Part shown: one piece after another, positions 1-10,500 of the stretch
How positions within the stretch are numbered: the stretch's first letter is position 1
How the letters are laid out: every line of letters starts with the position of its first letter
Assembly: GCF_048001765.1 (NCBI RefSeq)
Contig: NZ_CP181447.1
Coordinates: 1,860,001 to 1,924,000 of the forward strand
Direction of reading: 5' to 3'
DNA: 64,000 nt
Origin: Bombiscardovia asteroides_K
GTDB lineage: Bacteria; Actinomycetota; Actinomycetes; Actinomycetales; Bifidobacteriaceae
Notes under the pieces: generated by a model
Told to the model about the DNA's origin: nothing
Database searches by the model: none
Seen by the model: the letters and a program-made list of their open reading frames with translations, nothing else
Position numbers and translations under genes: made by a program

Positions 1-410
1 GTCTTTCGACGATGGAAATTCCACTATGCCCGAGCATCGATTGCAATGGCTGAAATCATACGGACGATAACAGTATGAGCATTAATTCTTCTGATACCAT
101 CTAAAGCAACGTCAACAGATATTTATTATGCAGTTCTCAAAAACGAGAACAGCGGGAAACAAGTAGTTGGCCACAGTTGAGAAGGGAACTATAGCCAAAC
201 ATAATTGCCGAGTAGTTAGCCTAAGTTCTTCTGCTTTGATTAACGAAGAGATGAGATTTGTTTGCAGATGAGGTCAGATGTCAGCTTGTTGCTGCGGAGC
301 TAGCATCATAACCTATGCGACAACTTGTTCTGCTTCAGTATCGACAGATTGACCCTACCTAATTTTGGCAGCTTTTCATCTTGCAGCTCCTTCTCAAGAA
401 AGGAAATGAA
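1..410. other. gene-free left edge, AT-richer DNA
   Basis: No convincing reading frame is visible on either strand. The composition is clearly more AT-rich than the housekeeping genes to the right. A small perfect hairpin (GTTCTC, 6-nt loop, GAGAAC) lies at 133-150. It has no U-tract and no assigned role. The stretch just before 411 carries the ribosome-binding site of the small ORF that follows. Confidence 0.5.
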
Positions 411-566
411 ATGATATTAGCCATTAAACATTTTCTGTCACTATGTTCAGATGACCTCAAGAACAATTGGGGCGAACCAGATTACATGAAGCACCTCGTT
501 GGGGCTACGATATTCGGATTGTGCGGTGTAGCTTTTGGTGTCGCGATGTTCGTTTTATTTCCTTAG
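411..566 (+). CDS. small single-span membrane protein (hypothetical)
   Basis: A 51-residue ORF. It begins at the ATG at 411 rather than the in-frame ATG at 381 because AAAGGAA sits just upstream with suitable spacing. Seen: a charged N-terminal half with an NNWGEPDY stretch, then one hydrophobic segment (about residues 29-50, rich in Gly/Val/Phe) that ends the protein as a membrane anchor. I do not recognise a family. It stands alone in AT-richer DNA between the window edge and the fas terminator. A hairpin about 45 nt downstream (612-639) could end its transcript. It may be a real small protein or a chance ORF; the ribosome-binding site and the clean hydrophobic span favour the former. Confidence 0.4.
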   Translation: MILAIKHFLSLCSDDLKNNWGEPDYMKHLVGATIFGLCGVAFGVAMFVLFP

Positions 567-611
567 ACATGCACGATACCTTGCTGCAATATAGTTATAT
601 CTACGAGCGCA

Positions 612-639
612 GCAAACACCGATGAGTGCGGTGTCTTTG
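612..639 (+). terminator. weak terminator-like hairpin after the small ORF
   Basis: GCAAA-CACCG pairs with CGGTG-TC-TTTGC around a 7-nt loop, with a two-base bulge. Only a short T-run is present, so termination is uncertain. Confidence 0.25.
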
Positions 640-1154
640 CGGAAACGCCGAGTCAGTACGAGCTACCATTATTCACTGGCTGCCGCTTCCCATCAGGGAC
701 ACCTATCCGTGGGGCAACAATAATCAGTGAGGTTTAGACGACAACATCGTGCACACACGGGGCATGCCTGTCTTTGTTCTGAAAGATAAAGCGGTACTCC
801 TTACAAATCCCTCCAGTCAGCATAGGAACCTTCCAGTCCCTAGGCCTTGCCTCAGGCATAAGGACTCATGTCTAGGAAACCAACTCGAATAGGCAACTGG
901 AAACAGGCGATCCCCTCAATGCAGTGAATCGCCCGATCCGACACCACCAACAACCAGTACCTGCGTCAGCTTTAAGGGTCCCGCCCACAGCATAAGGGGA
1001 AAAATATCGGCGTGGCTATGGTGGTCGGGCTTCTTGGCATGAGTATTATGGCAACAAACCTCAGCCGCAGGAATCCCATAGCAGCGGCCACTAACACTAA
1101 CACTTCGCACGAGTAAGCGGCCGGACGACTCCCCCAAGACAAGTTCGGCCATTC

Positions 1155-1207
1155 GGGTGGCCCAGCAATAATCCCAAGTAAAACCTGGGCCACCCATCTA
1201 CTTTTTT
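1155..1207 (+). terminator. strong Rho-independent terminator, plus strand
   Basis: An 11-bp perfect stem (1155-1165 with 1185-1195, GGGTGGCCCAG and its complement) is followed within 6 nt by six T residues at 1202-1207. It would end a rightward transcript, yet no recognised gene lies upstream on this strand. Either a very small ORF (1012-1116) or a non-coding RNA may use it. Confidence 0.7.
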
Positions 1208-1387
1208 ATACCTTTTCATGAATGGGGTCCAATCATGTTCAGGTTGTAAGGGCCGCCTGTCCCTCAAGCAGCTTTGAAGCAACCCAATGCACGCACTTCT
1301 TAATCGTACTGAAACCAGATACAGATCGTATGCCTGTGTGGGACAAGACAAGTGAAGGCCATAACCAAGCCTGACGTACCCAGAATC

Positions 1388-1419
1388 ATTTCAATCCACG
1401 CTCCCGTGAAGAGAGCAAT
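1388..1419 (-). CRISPR. orphan CRISPR-like repeat (type I-C type), no array
   Basis: Read on the minus strand this 32-nt stretch begins ATTGCTCTC and ends GTGGATTGAAAT. That end is the hallmark 3' tail of type I-C repeats. The first half holds the expected internal hairpin (GCTCTC, 5-nt loop, GGGAGC, with one T-G wobble). No second copy occurs at one spacer length on either side, and no cas gene is in the window. It is therefore a solitary repeat: either a remnant of a lost array or a chance/derived sequence. Confidence 0.5.
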
Positions 1420-1460
1420 CACCCGAGTACGAGCAGTTGATGAGATCTATCCATAACAAA

Positions 1461-1492
1461 AGAGGAGGTGAGCCGTCTGGCCCACCTCCTTG
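1461..1492 (-). terminator. Rho-independent terminator of fas
   Basis: On the minus strand an 8-bp stem AGGAGGTG/CACCTCCT (1483-1490 with 1463-1470) carries an inner GCC/GGC pairing and is followed by TCTTTTG. It lies 80 nt past the fas stop codon. Confidence 0.8.
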
Positions 1493-1571
1493 ATCAGCGC
1501 AGTGATTGAACTCTCACCGATTTCCTATTTCCCACTGCAGAGAATAAGAAACCGACCAACTCACACTGCTC

Positions 1572-4500
1572 TCAGCTCCGGTCGTAGTAGCCGTCGGCAC
1601 CCAGACGGGCCTGGGGATCCAGCAGCATGGCCTTCTCGACCTCATGGCCCACATACCCGTGGCCGTCCTCATGGAAGCGGCGGTTGTCGATGGGCTCGTA
1701 GAGCGGGGCCCGACCCATGCGGCCCTCCTCCAGATGGCGCTGACCAGCGGCCAGGCGGTCGTTGGCCCGGCGACGCCACTGGTCCAGGGCCTCCTGGCCG
1801 GAGGTCTTGAGCACGGCCTCTTCGAAAGCACCAGGGCTGACGATGACCCCGATGCCGGAGACATGGCCGAAGCCCAGGGAGGTGACCAGCCCGGCCTTGA
1901 TCCTGCCCACCTTCAGGGGCTGTTCCAGCCAGACCAGATGGTCGTCGCGTCTCAGGACCGGATCCACGCAGTCCAGGGAGGCATTGGCCGGGATCACCCC
2001 GGACCGGAAGAGCTGGGTGAGCCCGTTGATCTGGAAGATGCAGGCACCGCCCTTGGCATGGCCGGTCAGGCTCTTCTGGGAGATGACGTAGAGCGGGTTG
2101 CCGTCCGTCCGCCCGATGGCGTGGGCCAGGGTGTTGTGCAGCTCGGACTCGTTGGGGTCGTTGGCGTTGGTGGAGGTGTCATGCTTGGAGACCACGGCGA
2201 TGTCGTCGGGGCTCACGCCCAGCTTGGCCAGCGAGCGCACCAGATCCGAGTCCCTGCCGCCCATGCCGGCCGCCAGAGCCCCCAGCCCGGGTGCGGGGAT
2301 GGAGGTGTGGGCACCGTCCGCGAAGGAGTGGATGTACCCTACCACGCCAGCCACGGGCAGACCCATGCGCAGGGCGATATCGCCGCGGGTCAGCAGGATG
2401 GTCCCGCCGCCCTGGGACTCCAGGAAGCCGCCGCGCCGACGGTCGTTGGCCCGGGAGAAGAACCGAGGCTGGATGCCCTTGGAGTACATCTCGGCGGAAT
2501 CGGCGGTGGCGTTCATATTGCCGAAGCCGATGACCGATTCCACGCCGATGTCGTCAATGGCGCCCGTGACCACGAAGTCCGCCTTGCCCAGGGCGATCTT
2601 GTCGGCGCCCTCCTCAAGGGAAACCGCGGCCGTGGCGCAGGCCGAGACCGGCTGGACCATGTTGCCGTAGCCGCCGATGTAGGACTGCATGACGTGCGCG
2701 GCCACCACGTTGGGCAGGGCCTCCTGGAGGATGTCCGTGGGGATCTCCTTGCCCAGGAAGCGGTCCAGGTAGAGCTTGCGCATGGAGGCCATGCCGCCGA
2801 AGCCGGTCCCCTGGGTGGAGGCCACCTTGGAGGGGTGTACGGCCTGCAGGATCTCCACCGGGGTGAATCCGGCCGACAGGTAGGCGTCCACGGTGGTCAC
2901 GATGTTCCAGAGGGCGATCGGATCCACGTCCCCGACCATGGAGGCGGGAATGCCCCACTTGACCGGGTCGAAGCCCTTGGGGAACTGGCCGCCCACGGTC
3001 CTGGACATGGTGGCCCGACGCGGCACGCGGATGCGGGAGCCGGGCAGACGGGTGACGGTCCACTCGCCGGACTGCTCATCGCGGGCGATGCTGGTGTGGT
3101 CCGGATCCTGGGCCACGTACTCTTCGGCCATGTCCTTGGTGGGCACCGAGAAGGCCACGTCGTGATCCAGGAAGACGTCCACCTCCTCCTCGTTGGTGCC
3201 CTGACGGTAGTCGGAGCCCATGCCGTCGTCGAAGGGACGGATGCCGGAGCGGGCCACCACCTGGTCGTGGTAGCGTTCGGCGATGTCCTGCTCGGGGACC
3301 AGCTCGCCGTCGGTGTCGTACCAGCCAGGCTTGGGGCTGTCCTGCCACTCGACCAGACCCATGTTCCAGGCCAGTTCGAGCACGGCGGCGGCACTCAGGT
3401 CGACCTGGCCGTCCGAGTGGATGCCCATCTCGGCCTCGAAGCGGGTGCGGCCAGAACCCCAGGGACCCATCTCGCCAATGGAGACAATGACGATCTGATC
3501 CTCGGGCCGAGCAGTCACGCCCTGCCAATCCTGCAGATCCACCGGGGCCTGGGCAGGTACCCGGGGTGTGGGCAGGGCCTTGATGACCCGGTCTGGATCC
3601 TTGTTGGTATCTGCGGGCGCATCACCGGACTTTCCGGCTGGGGCCGGTGTCGACGGATCGTCGTCCTGGGCAGCCTCGGTCTTCAGGGCCTTGAGGTCCA
3701 GAGGGCTGGAACCCAGTCCACCGGTCAGGTCGGCCTTAAGCGGGGCCTGGAGAGCCTGCTGACGGGCCTGAACAGTGCACAACTCGAGCAGTGAATCAGC
3801 CATCTGCTCGGTGGAGTAGGTGTGGACGCCGTGGCGCTCCACCACCTTGACCAGCGGATCATTGCCGCCCATGAGCCCGGTGCCACGCACCCAGCCGATC
3901 AGCGGGTGGGCGAAGGTGACCCGGCCGGACCAGTCCTGCTCGGGGCGGGACCGGTTGACGATGGCGTCCAGGGCGGCCTTGACCTCCCCGTAGGCTCCGT
4001 CGCCGCCGAACATGCCGCGGTTGGGCGAACCGGGCAGGACCACATGCAGACGGTGGTCGACATCGGTATCCGCCCCGATGCCGGCGAACCCGACGATCTG
4101 GCGTTCCAGGCTCCAGAGCATGAGCCGGGCCTGGGACTCGAAGAGCCGGCCCGAGTCGGCCATGGTCCCGTGCATGGCGGGGGCTGCGAAGGGCAACAGC
4201 AGGGTGGGCTCGTAGGCGGGCTTGAGCACGGTGGTCGTGGCCCCCGTGGTCTTGCGCTGCTCGTTGCCGACCCAGTCCACCAGGGCATCCACATCCCGGT
4301 AGCTGGACAGGTTGGCGGACACGATCCAGAGACGGGCACCGCCCACGGCATGGCGGCGGTAGAGGTCGCGGGCCCAGATGACGGTCTGTGGCTTCAGGGA
4401 GTGGCAGACGGCGATGACCGTCGCACCGCCCTCCAAGAGACCCGCAGTCAGCGATCCCGCGATGGACTTAGGGGCCACGCCGGTGACCACGGCCACGTCC

Positions 4501-7500
4501 TTGGCGAATCGTGCCGCGGTCTGGTCCGAGTCGGCAGGGGTCATGGCCTGGTCGGCGATGCCGCTGAAGACCCGGGCCAGATCCTGCTCCCCACGTTTGC
4601 CTGCCTGCTCGGCGTACCAGACGGCCTGATCGTGCACCTCGCGTCCGGCTCCTACGAAGCTCAGGCGGCTGCGGTCGTCATCGTGCTCGTGGTAGATGTG
4701 AGCCAGATCCTCGCGGGCGCTGGCCCAGCGATCGTCGAAGAGGACGGCGCGCGAGGCCTCGAAGCGTGGCGCCACCTGCTCGGGCCAGTCGCTGCCCAGC
4801 TCGGCATCGACGGCAGCCACAACGGCAGCATCCACATTCTCACCAGGCTTGGCGGTCGGAGGCTCAAGCCCCAACTTGTCCAGGAGGAAGCGTGCGGTAG
4901 AGGCCAGCACACCCTCAGATCCGGTCACCTGGGCTGCGAAGGCATCCAGGGCGGCGGAGTCGACTACGGCACCGCCAGCAGCACCGCCTGCAGAAGGCAT
5001 GGAGACCGTGACACCGTGGCGCTGGGCCACCTGCTGAACAGCCTGATCGATCAGCGCATTGGCCGCAGGCACAGTGGAGACAGATTCGGTGGGCAGGAGC
5101 GCCAGGTCGCCGCCACGGGAGGAGGCACCCTCACGGGTGTCCAGGACCAGGCTGGCCACGGTGGCCGAGACCCAGCCAGAACCCAGCTGCCAGACGTCGG
5201 AGACCCGCTGCTCAACCTGCTGCAGCTTGAGGCCGGAGGGGCCGAAGAGGTCGCGGATGCGCTCACGCACGATGTCGGAGAGCACCGGACCGAAGGGCCG
5301 ATAGTTGGGGGCCACCTTGTTCACCAGGGCACTCAGGTCGGTCATGCTGGCCTCGGCGGCACCGTCCACGCTGGCCACGCCCAGCTCGGAGCTGATGTCC
5401 ATCAGCAGCTGGTTGCGCCTGGAGGAGACGCCGTTGGTCAGGGTGTCGGTGGTGTCGGTCTGCCCGATCTGCTCGGGGCGGATCTTGGTGGAGTAGGCCA
5501 GCAGAACGGCGATGGCGTCCGAGGCCTTGAAGGTCAGGTCGGCCACATCGGCACCCGATGGGCCGCCGCTCACCGGGGCCGGAGCGGGGGCCGAGTCCTC
5601 GGCTGCCACAGGGGCTGAGGCAGGGGCCGGAGCCGGAGCCGATGCAGGTGCGGAAGCAGCAGCCTGAGCCTGAGCAGGTTCAGGACTGGAATCCTGGACA
5701 GGAACTGCGGGCTCCTCCTCCACCGGGGCCATGGGATCGGTGTCGGTCAGATAGACCCGGCTCTCGTCCCTGCCCAGGTTGTAGACGCTCACGTGACGCT
5801 CGCGGAAGTCTGGCAGCTTCAGGGTCTTGGTGCCCAGGTTGGCCAGGGTGGGCGAATGGCCCAGCCCTACCTCGATCAGCTGCTCCACGCCCAGGCCGCC
5901 CTGCTCGGGGGCATCGAACATGAGTGCCTGGGTCTCAATCCAGCGCACCGGGGAGGCGAACTGCCAGGAGAGCAGCTCGGTCAGCAGCAGACGGCCCAGC
6001 TTCTGGTCGTCGGCCGCATACCGGTCCCAGACCTTGGGATCGTCCAGAGCCTTCTTGATGCGTTCGGAGGGAACCACCTCCAGGATGGAGGCCGCAAACT
6101 CCTTGGTCATCTGGAAGGGCCGTGCAACCAGGTTGGGTATGTAGCGACCCTCCAGGCGGGAGTAGTCGATGTGCTCGGGCAGCAGGGCGTCCAGGGTGTC
6201 ACGGAACTCGGGCACACCCTTGCGCAGCAGGGTGGAGTGGAAGGGCACGTCGATGCCGGGCACGTACATGAAGGCCGGCTTGCCGCCCGCCTCCTTGGCC
6301 CGACGGTTGGCATCGGCACGCAGGTACTCCAGGCCTGCGATGGTCCCGGCCACGGCGTACTGCTGGCCGGCCAGATTGTAGTTGACGATCTCCAGGAATT
6401 CGCCGCACTCCTTGGATACGGACTCCACATACTGCTTGACGCCGGAGTCGCCCACACCGAACTGGTTGGGACGCAGGGCGCCCATCCGGTAGTTGCTGCG
6501 CCCCTGCTCGTCGCGCTCGATCAGGGAATGCATGGTGGATCCGCGGTGGAAGACCAGCTCCAGGACCGTCTCCAGGGACATGACCCCGGCGAAGGAGCTC
6601 AGGGCGTTGTACTCGCCCAGGGAGTGGCCGGCGAAGTAGGCGGGCCAGATGTCCATGCCGGACTCGCGCAGGCGGGCGGTCTGGGCGAAGGCCACGGTGG
6701 CCAGGGCCACCTGGGTGAACTGGGTCAGGTTGAGCAGACCCTCCGGATGATGGTAGGTGACCCCTTTGGCCGTCAGGGTGTGGGGGTTGTCACGCACCAC
6801 GGCCAGGATGGAGAACCCCAGCTTGCTGCGGGTCAGGGCATCGGCCCGTTCCCAGGTCTCGCGGGCGGCCGGGGACTTGGCCCGCTCGTCCAGGACCATG
6901 CCCTGCTGCTGGATTCCCTGGCCGGGGTAGACGTAGGCGGTCCTGGGGGCGCGGGCGATCGCCGTGCCGCGGGAGACCAGCTGGCCGTCGATCCTGCAGG
7001 TGACCTCCAGGACCAGGCCGCCATGGCGTACCTTGCCCACGCGCTCCAGGCTGATCTCCACCTTGTCGCCCAGCTGGACCATGCCGTACATGTTGTAGGT
7101 CCATCCGGCGATCTCGTAGTGGACGCCCTGCTCGTCGGTGGCCTGGGCCGCGTACTGGGCGGTGGCCGACAGCCACATGCCGTGCACCAGCGGCGCAGAC
7201 AGGCCGGAGACGGCCGCTCCTCGCTTGGAGGTATGGATGGGATTGAAGTCCCCGGAGGTACGTGCGAAGGCGGTCATGTCCTTGGGGGCGGTGACGGTGA
7301 CGCGGCGCAGCAGCCTGCGTGGTGTGTCCACCGTGTCGGCGCGGATGCCGCCGTACTCGGGAGCCTCCTGGGGCAGCTGGTCGCTGTAGGCGCGGCCACG
7401 GATGGCGAAACGCTCGACCTCGCGGGCCAGCACAGTCCCGTCCTGGGCGGCGTGGACCACATGGATGGTCACCACCCGCCCGGAGGAAGATTCCTGGTAG

Positions 7501-10500
7501 GGCTCGGCCCAGCTGGTCAGCTCGATCCGCTGGCCGGTGTGTTCCAGCAGGCGCTTCTCGCTGACCTCCAGCTCGATCAGGTGGTCCAGATGGACCGCAT
7601 TGAGCAGTCCCTCGATGATGGGGAAGCCATTCACATAGACGGATCCCAGGGCTGCGTAGATGGCCGGCCAGGCCGGACCCACCAGGGCGTCCGGGGCGAA
7701 GCCGGAGGGAATCAGCGCATCGGGTAGGGCGCCTCCGGTGGCCGCCTCATGGTCGAAGCCCAGGTTGGATGCCAGGGTGTAGCCGCTGTGGGCCAGGCCG
7801 AAGGGATGCTCAGGGTCGTCATCGTTCTTCTCGATGACAGGCATGGCCTCCAGCTTGTCGCCGGTGACGGAGGTGTTGCCGATGCCGGCTGTATCGGCCA
7901 GCAGGGCGTAGACGTCCTTGGGCAGGCGGCTGCGGTCGACCACCGGGAAGAGGCCGACCTGGTCGCTCTTGAGGGTCAGCGGCACGACGATGTCGCGCAC
8001 CGCATGCCGGTCCAGGCCGCCGTCGGGGTCGTCGTCCCAGTAGGTGTCCAGATGGATGTCCAGGTCGTAGTGCTCGCCCTGGTCGTCCTGGCCGGTGGCG
8101 GTGATGGCGTAGTTGGGGTCGTCCATGGCCGTCCCGTATGCCGGATTGGCCATCAGGTGGCCCACCCAGGAGATGTTGGGGCTGCGGCGGATGAACTCCT
8201 GTGCGTCAGCGGCGCCTGCCAGCTGGCTGTAGGCCTTGGCGGGACCGTTGTCCAGGCCGCGCACCCGGTCTATGGCCGCCTGCTCGAATCGTCCCAGAAT
8301 GGAGGCCACCGGCTCGTCCACCGTGGTGATGCCCGCCACGGAGATGGGTCCGGGGATGGCCCTGACCGAGTCGGCGCCGTAGCGGGGGTCCTCGGACTGC
8401 CAGAGCTGATCCTGGCCCCACCAGCGCAGCAGATCGTTGTCGATGACCGGCACGAAGGGCATGGGCTTGGGATACTCGCGCACCAGAACAGGGAACCAGG
8501 CCACATCGGTGGGCACCACCTTGAGCTCGGCAGCCTGGGGATAGGCCTCATGCAGCCGGCGAAGCGCCTGCTCCGGCTCGGCAACATCCTGCCTGGAGGC
8601 GAAGATGGAGTCGAACTCGCCGCTCTGACGCTCGCAGACACGGGCCTCGATGCGCCGTAGCAGGTGCAGGAAGCGGTCGATGTAGGTGTCGTCGGCCCAG
8701 GGGTAGGCCAGGTCGGCGAAGCGCTGGGCCCAGTCCTGGTAGGTCATGGTCTCCAGATCGCCGAAGTAGGGCTTGGCGGTCTTGTTCAGGGCCTCGATGA
8801 TCTCCCCGCGGCGGGTCTCCAGCTCCTCCGGATGCTTCATGACCCGGACCAGCAGACGGCCGCACTCGGCGGAGGAGTTCTCCATCTCGTAGATGTCGGC
8901 GTGCAAATGGCTCAGGCCGGAGCCCACGCCCCCCACGGACTTGCCGCTGGGCACCCACTTCTCTCCCATGGGGGCGAAGGGGTCCGGATCGGGGGTGGAG
9001 GTGTCGATGCCGGGAGTGGCCACCAGAGCCCGCTTGATCTCGGGATTGGTGTGGGCCTCCTTTGCAGTCATGGCAGCCGTGCCGATCATGACGCCGTCCA
9101 CGGGCATGTCCGGCAGGTTGTAGGCGCGGGACCACTGGCCGCTGATGTAGTCGGCAGCACGCTCAGGGGTGCCGATACCGCCGCCGGCCACCAGAACGAT
9201 GTTGGGGCAGGCGCGAACCTCGGCGTAGGTGGTCGAAAGCAGGTCGTCCAGGGACTCCCAGGAGTGGTGGCCACCTGCAGCCCCGCCCTCGACCTCCATG
9301 AGAATGTGGGTGGGGGCGACCTTGCGGGCGATGGCCACGACCTGGCGGATCTGGTCCACCGTGCCGGGCTTGAAGGCCACGTATGGGAAGCCCTCCTCGT
9401 TGAGCTGACGGATCAGGGACACGGCCTCGTCCAGCTCGGGGATGCCGGCAGAGATGACCACCCCGTCGATGGGGGTGCCGGAGGCGCGCTTCTTGGGCAC
9501 GATGTGCTGGCTGCCGAACTGCAGATTCCACAGGTAGCGGTCCATGAACATGGCGTTGAACTCGACCGTGCGGCCCTCCTGCAGCTGGTCCTCCAGCTGG
9601 GACACATGGCGGTCGAAGACCTCGGCGGTCACCTGGCCGCCGCCGGCCAGCTCGGCCCAGTAGCCGGCGTTGGCGGCCGCAGCCACGATCTCGGGCTCCA
9701 CGGTGGTCGGGGTCATGCCGGCCAGCATGACCGGGGGCTTGCCGGTCAACCGGCTGAAGGCCGTCTCCACCCGGGGACCGGCCGGTGTCTCAAGCAGACG
9801 GGGAGCCAGCTTGGACCAGTCCTGGGTACGGACCGGATCCTCCTCCATGGTGGACAGCTGCGCGCGCCGGGCCTGGTTGGAGGCCTCGACCACGCCCACG
9901 CCGGTGCCCTGGACCAGGTTGTCCACCAGCTTGCCCAGGGTCTCGCCCGGGCCCAGATCCACCAGCCAGAGGGAGGCGGCATCCTGCTGGTCCATGACCT
10001 CGGCGATCCGGCCGGCCCAGTCGGCATGGTTGAGCAGGACCTCCTGAGCCAGAACCCTGGCACGCCCGGTGTCCAGACCGCAGCGGGAGGCCCAGTCCAC
10101 GCTCAGATCCACGGCCTCCTTCATGAGCGGCGAGTGGAAGGGCAGGGTCACATCCAGGTACTCCAGAACCGGCGAGAAGGCGGTTCCGCCACGGACCTTG
10201 TCCTCGCGCAGTTGGCGCTGATGCTCGCTCTCCTTGCCCGCCTCGATGGCGAAGGCTGCCAGATCCTCCGGATAGCCGGACAGGACCAGATTGCGATCCG
10301 AATTGGTCACGGCCACGCTGATGGGGCCGCGAGCGCCAGGCACCCGATCGATCAGGACCTCCACCTGACGGCGGGTGGCACCGCGCACCGAGAGCATAGG
10401 CGTGGCCTCACCCTGGCGGTGGATGCCCAGACGACGGGCCTGACGGGTGCCGGCCGCGCCGATCAGCATGGCGGTGGCCAGGATCTGGTCGATGGCGCCC

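Larger units (their letters stand above)
567..1571. other. 1-kb gene-poor intergenic region
   Basis: No protein of recognisable family is encoded. Listed separately within it are a hairpin (612-639), a strong plus-strand terminator (1155-1207), an orphan CRISPR-like repeat (1388-1419) and the fas terminator (1461-1492). A 34-codon plus-strand ORF (GTG at 1012, stop at 1114-1116) with a hydrophobic N-terminus lies just before the plus-strand terminator. It is the only candidate for what that terminator serves. Minus-strand ORFs at about 916-1351 look non-coding. Confidence 0.5.

Noticed and set aside
1644..3794. Long plus-strand frames opposite fas (and similar ones at 3822-5618, 5793-7727, 8664-10994)
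   Set aside because: They are antisense shadows produced by high GC at third codon positions. They show Gly/His/Val-rich low-complexity protein and no start signals.
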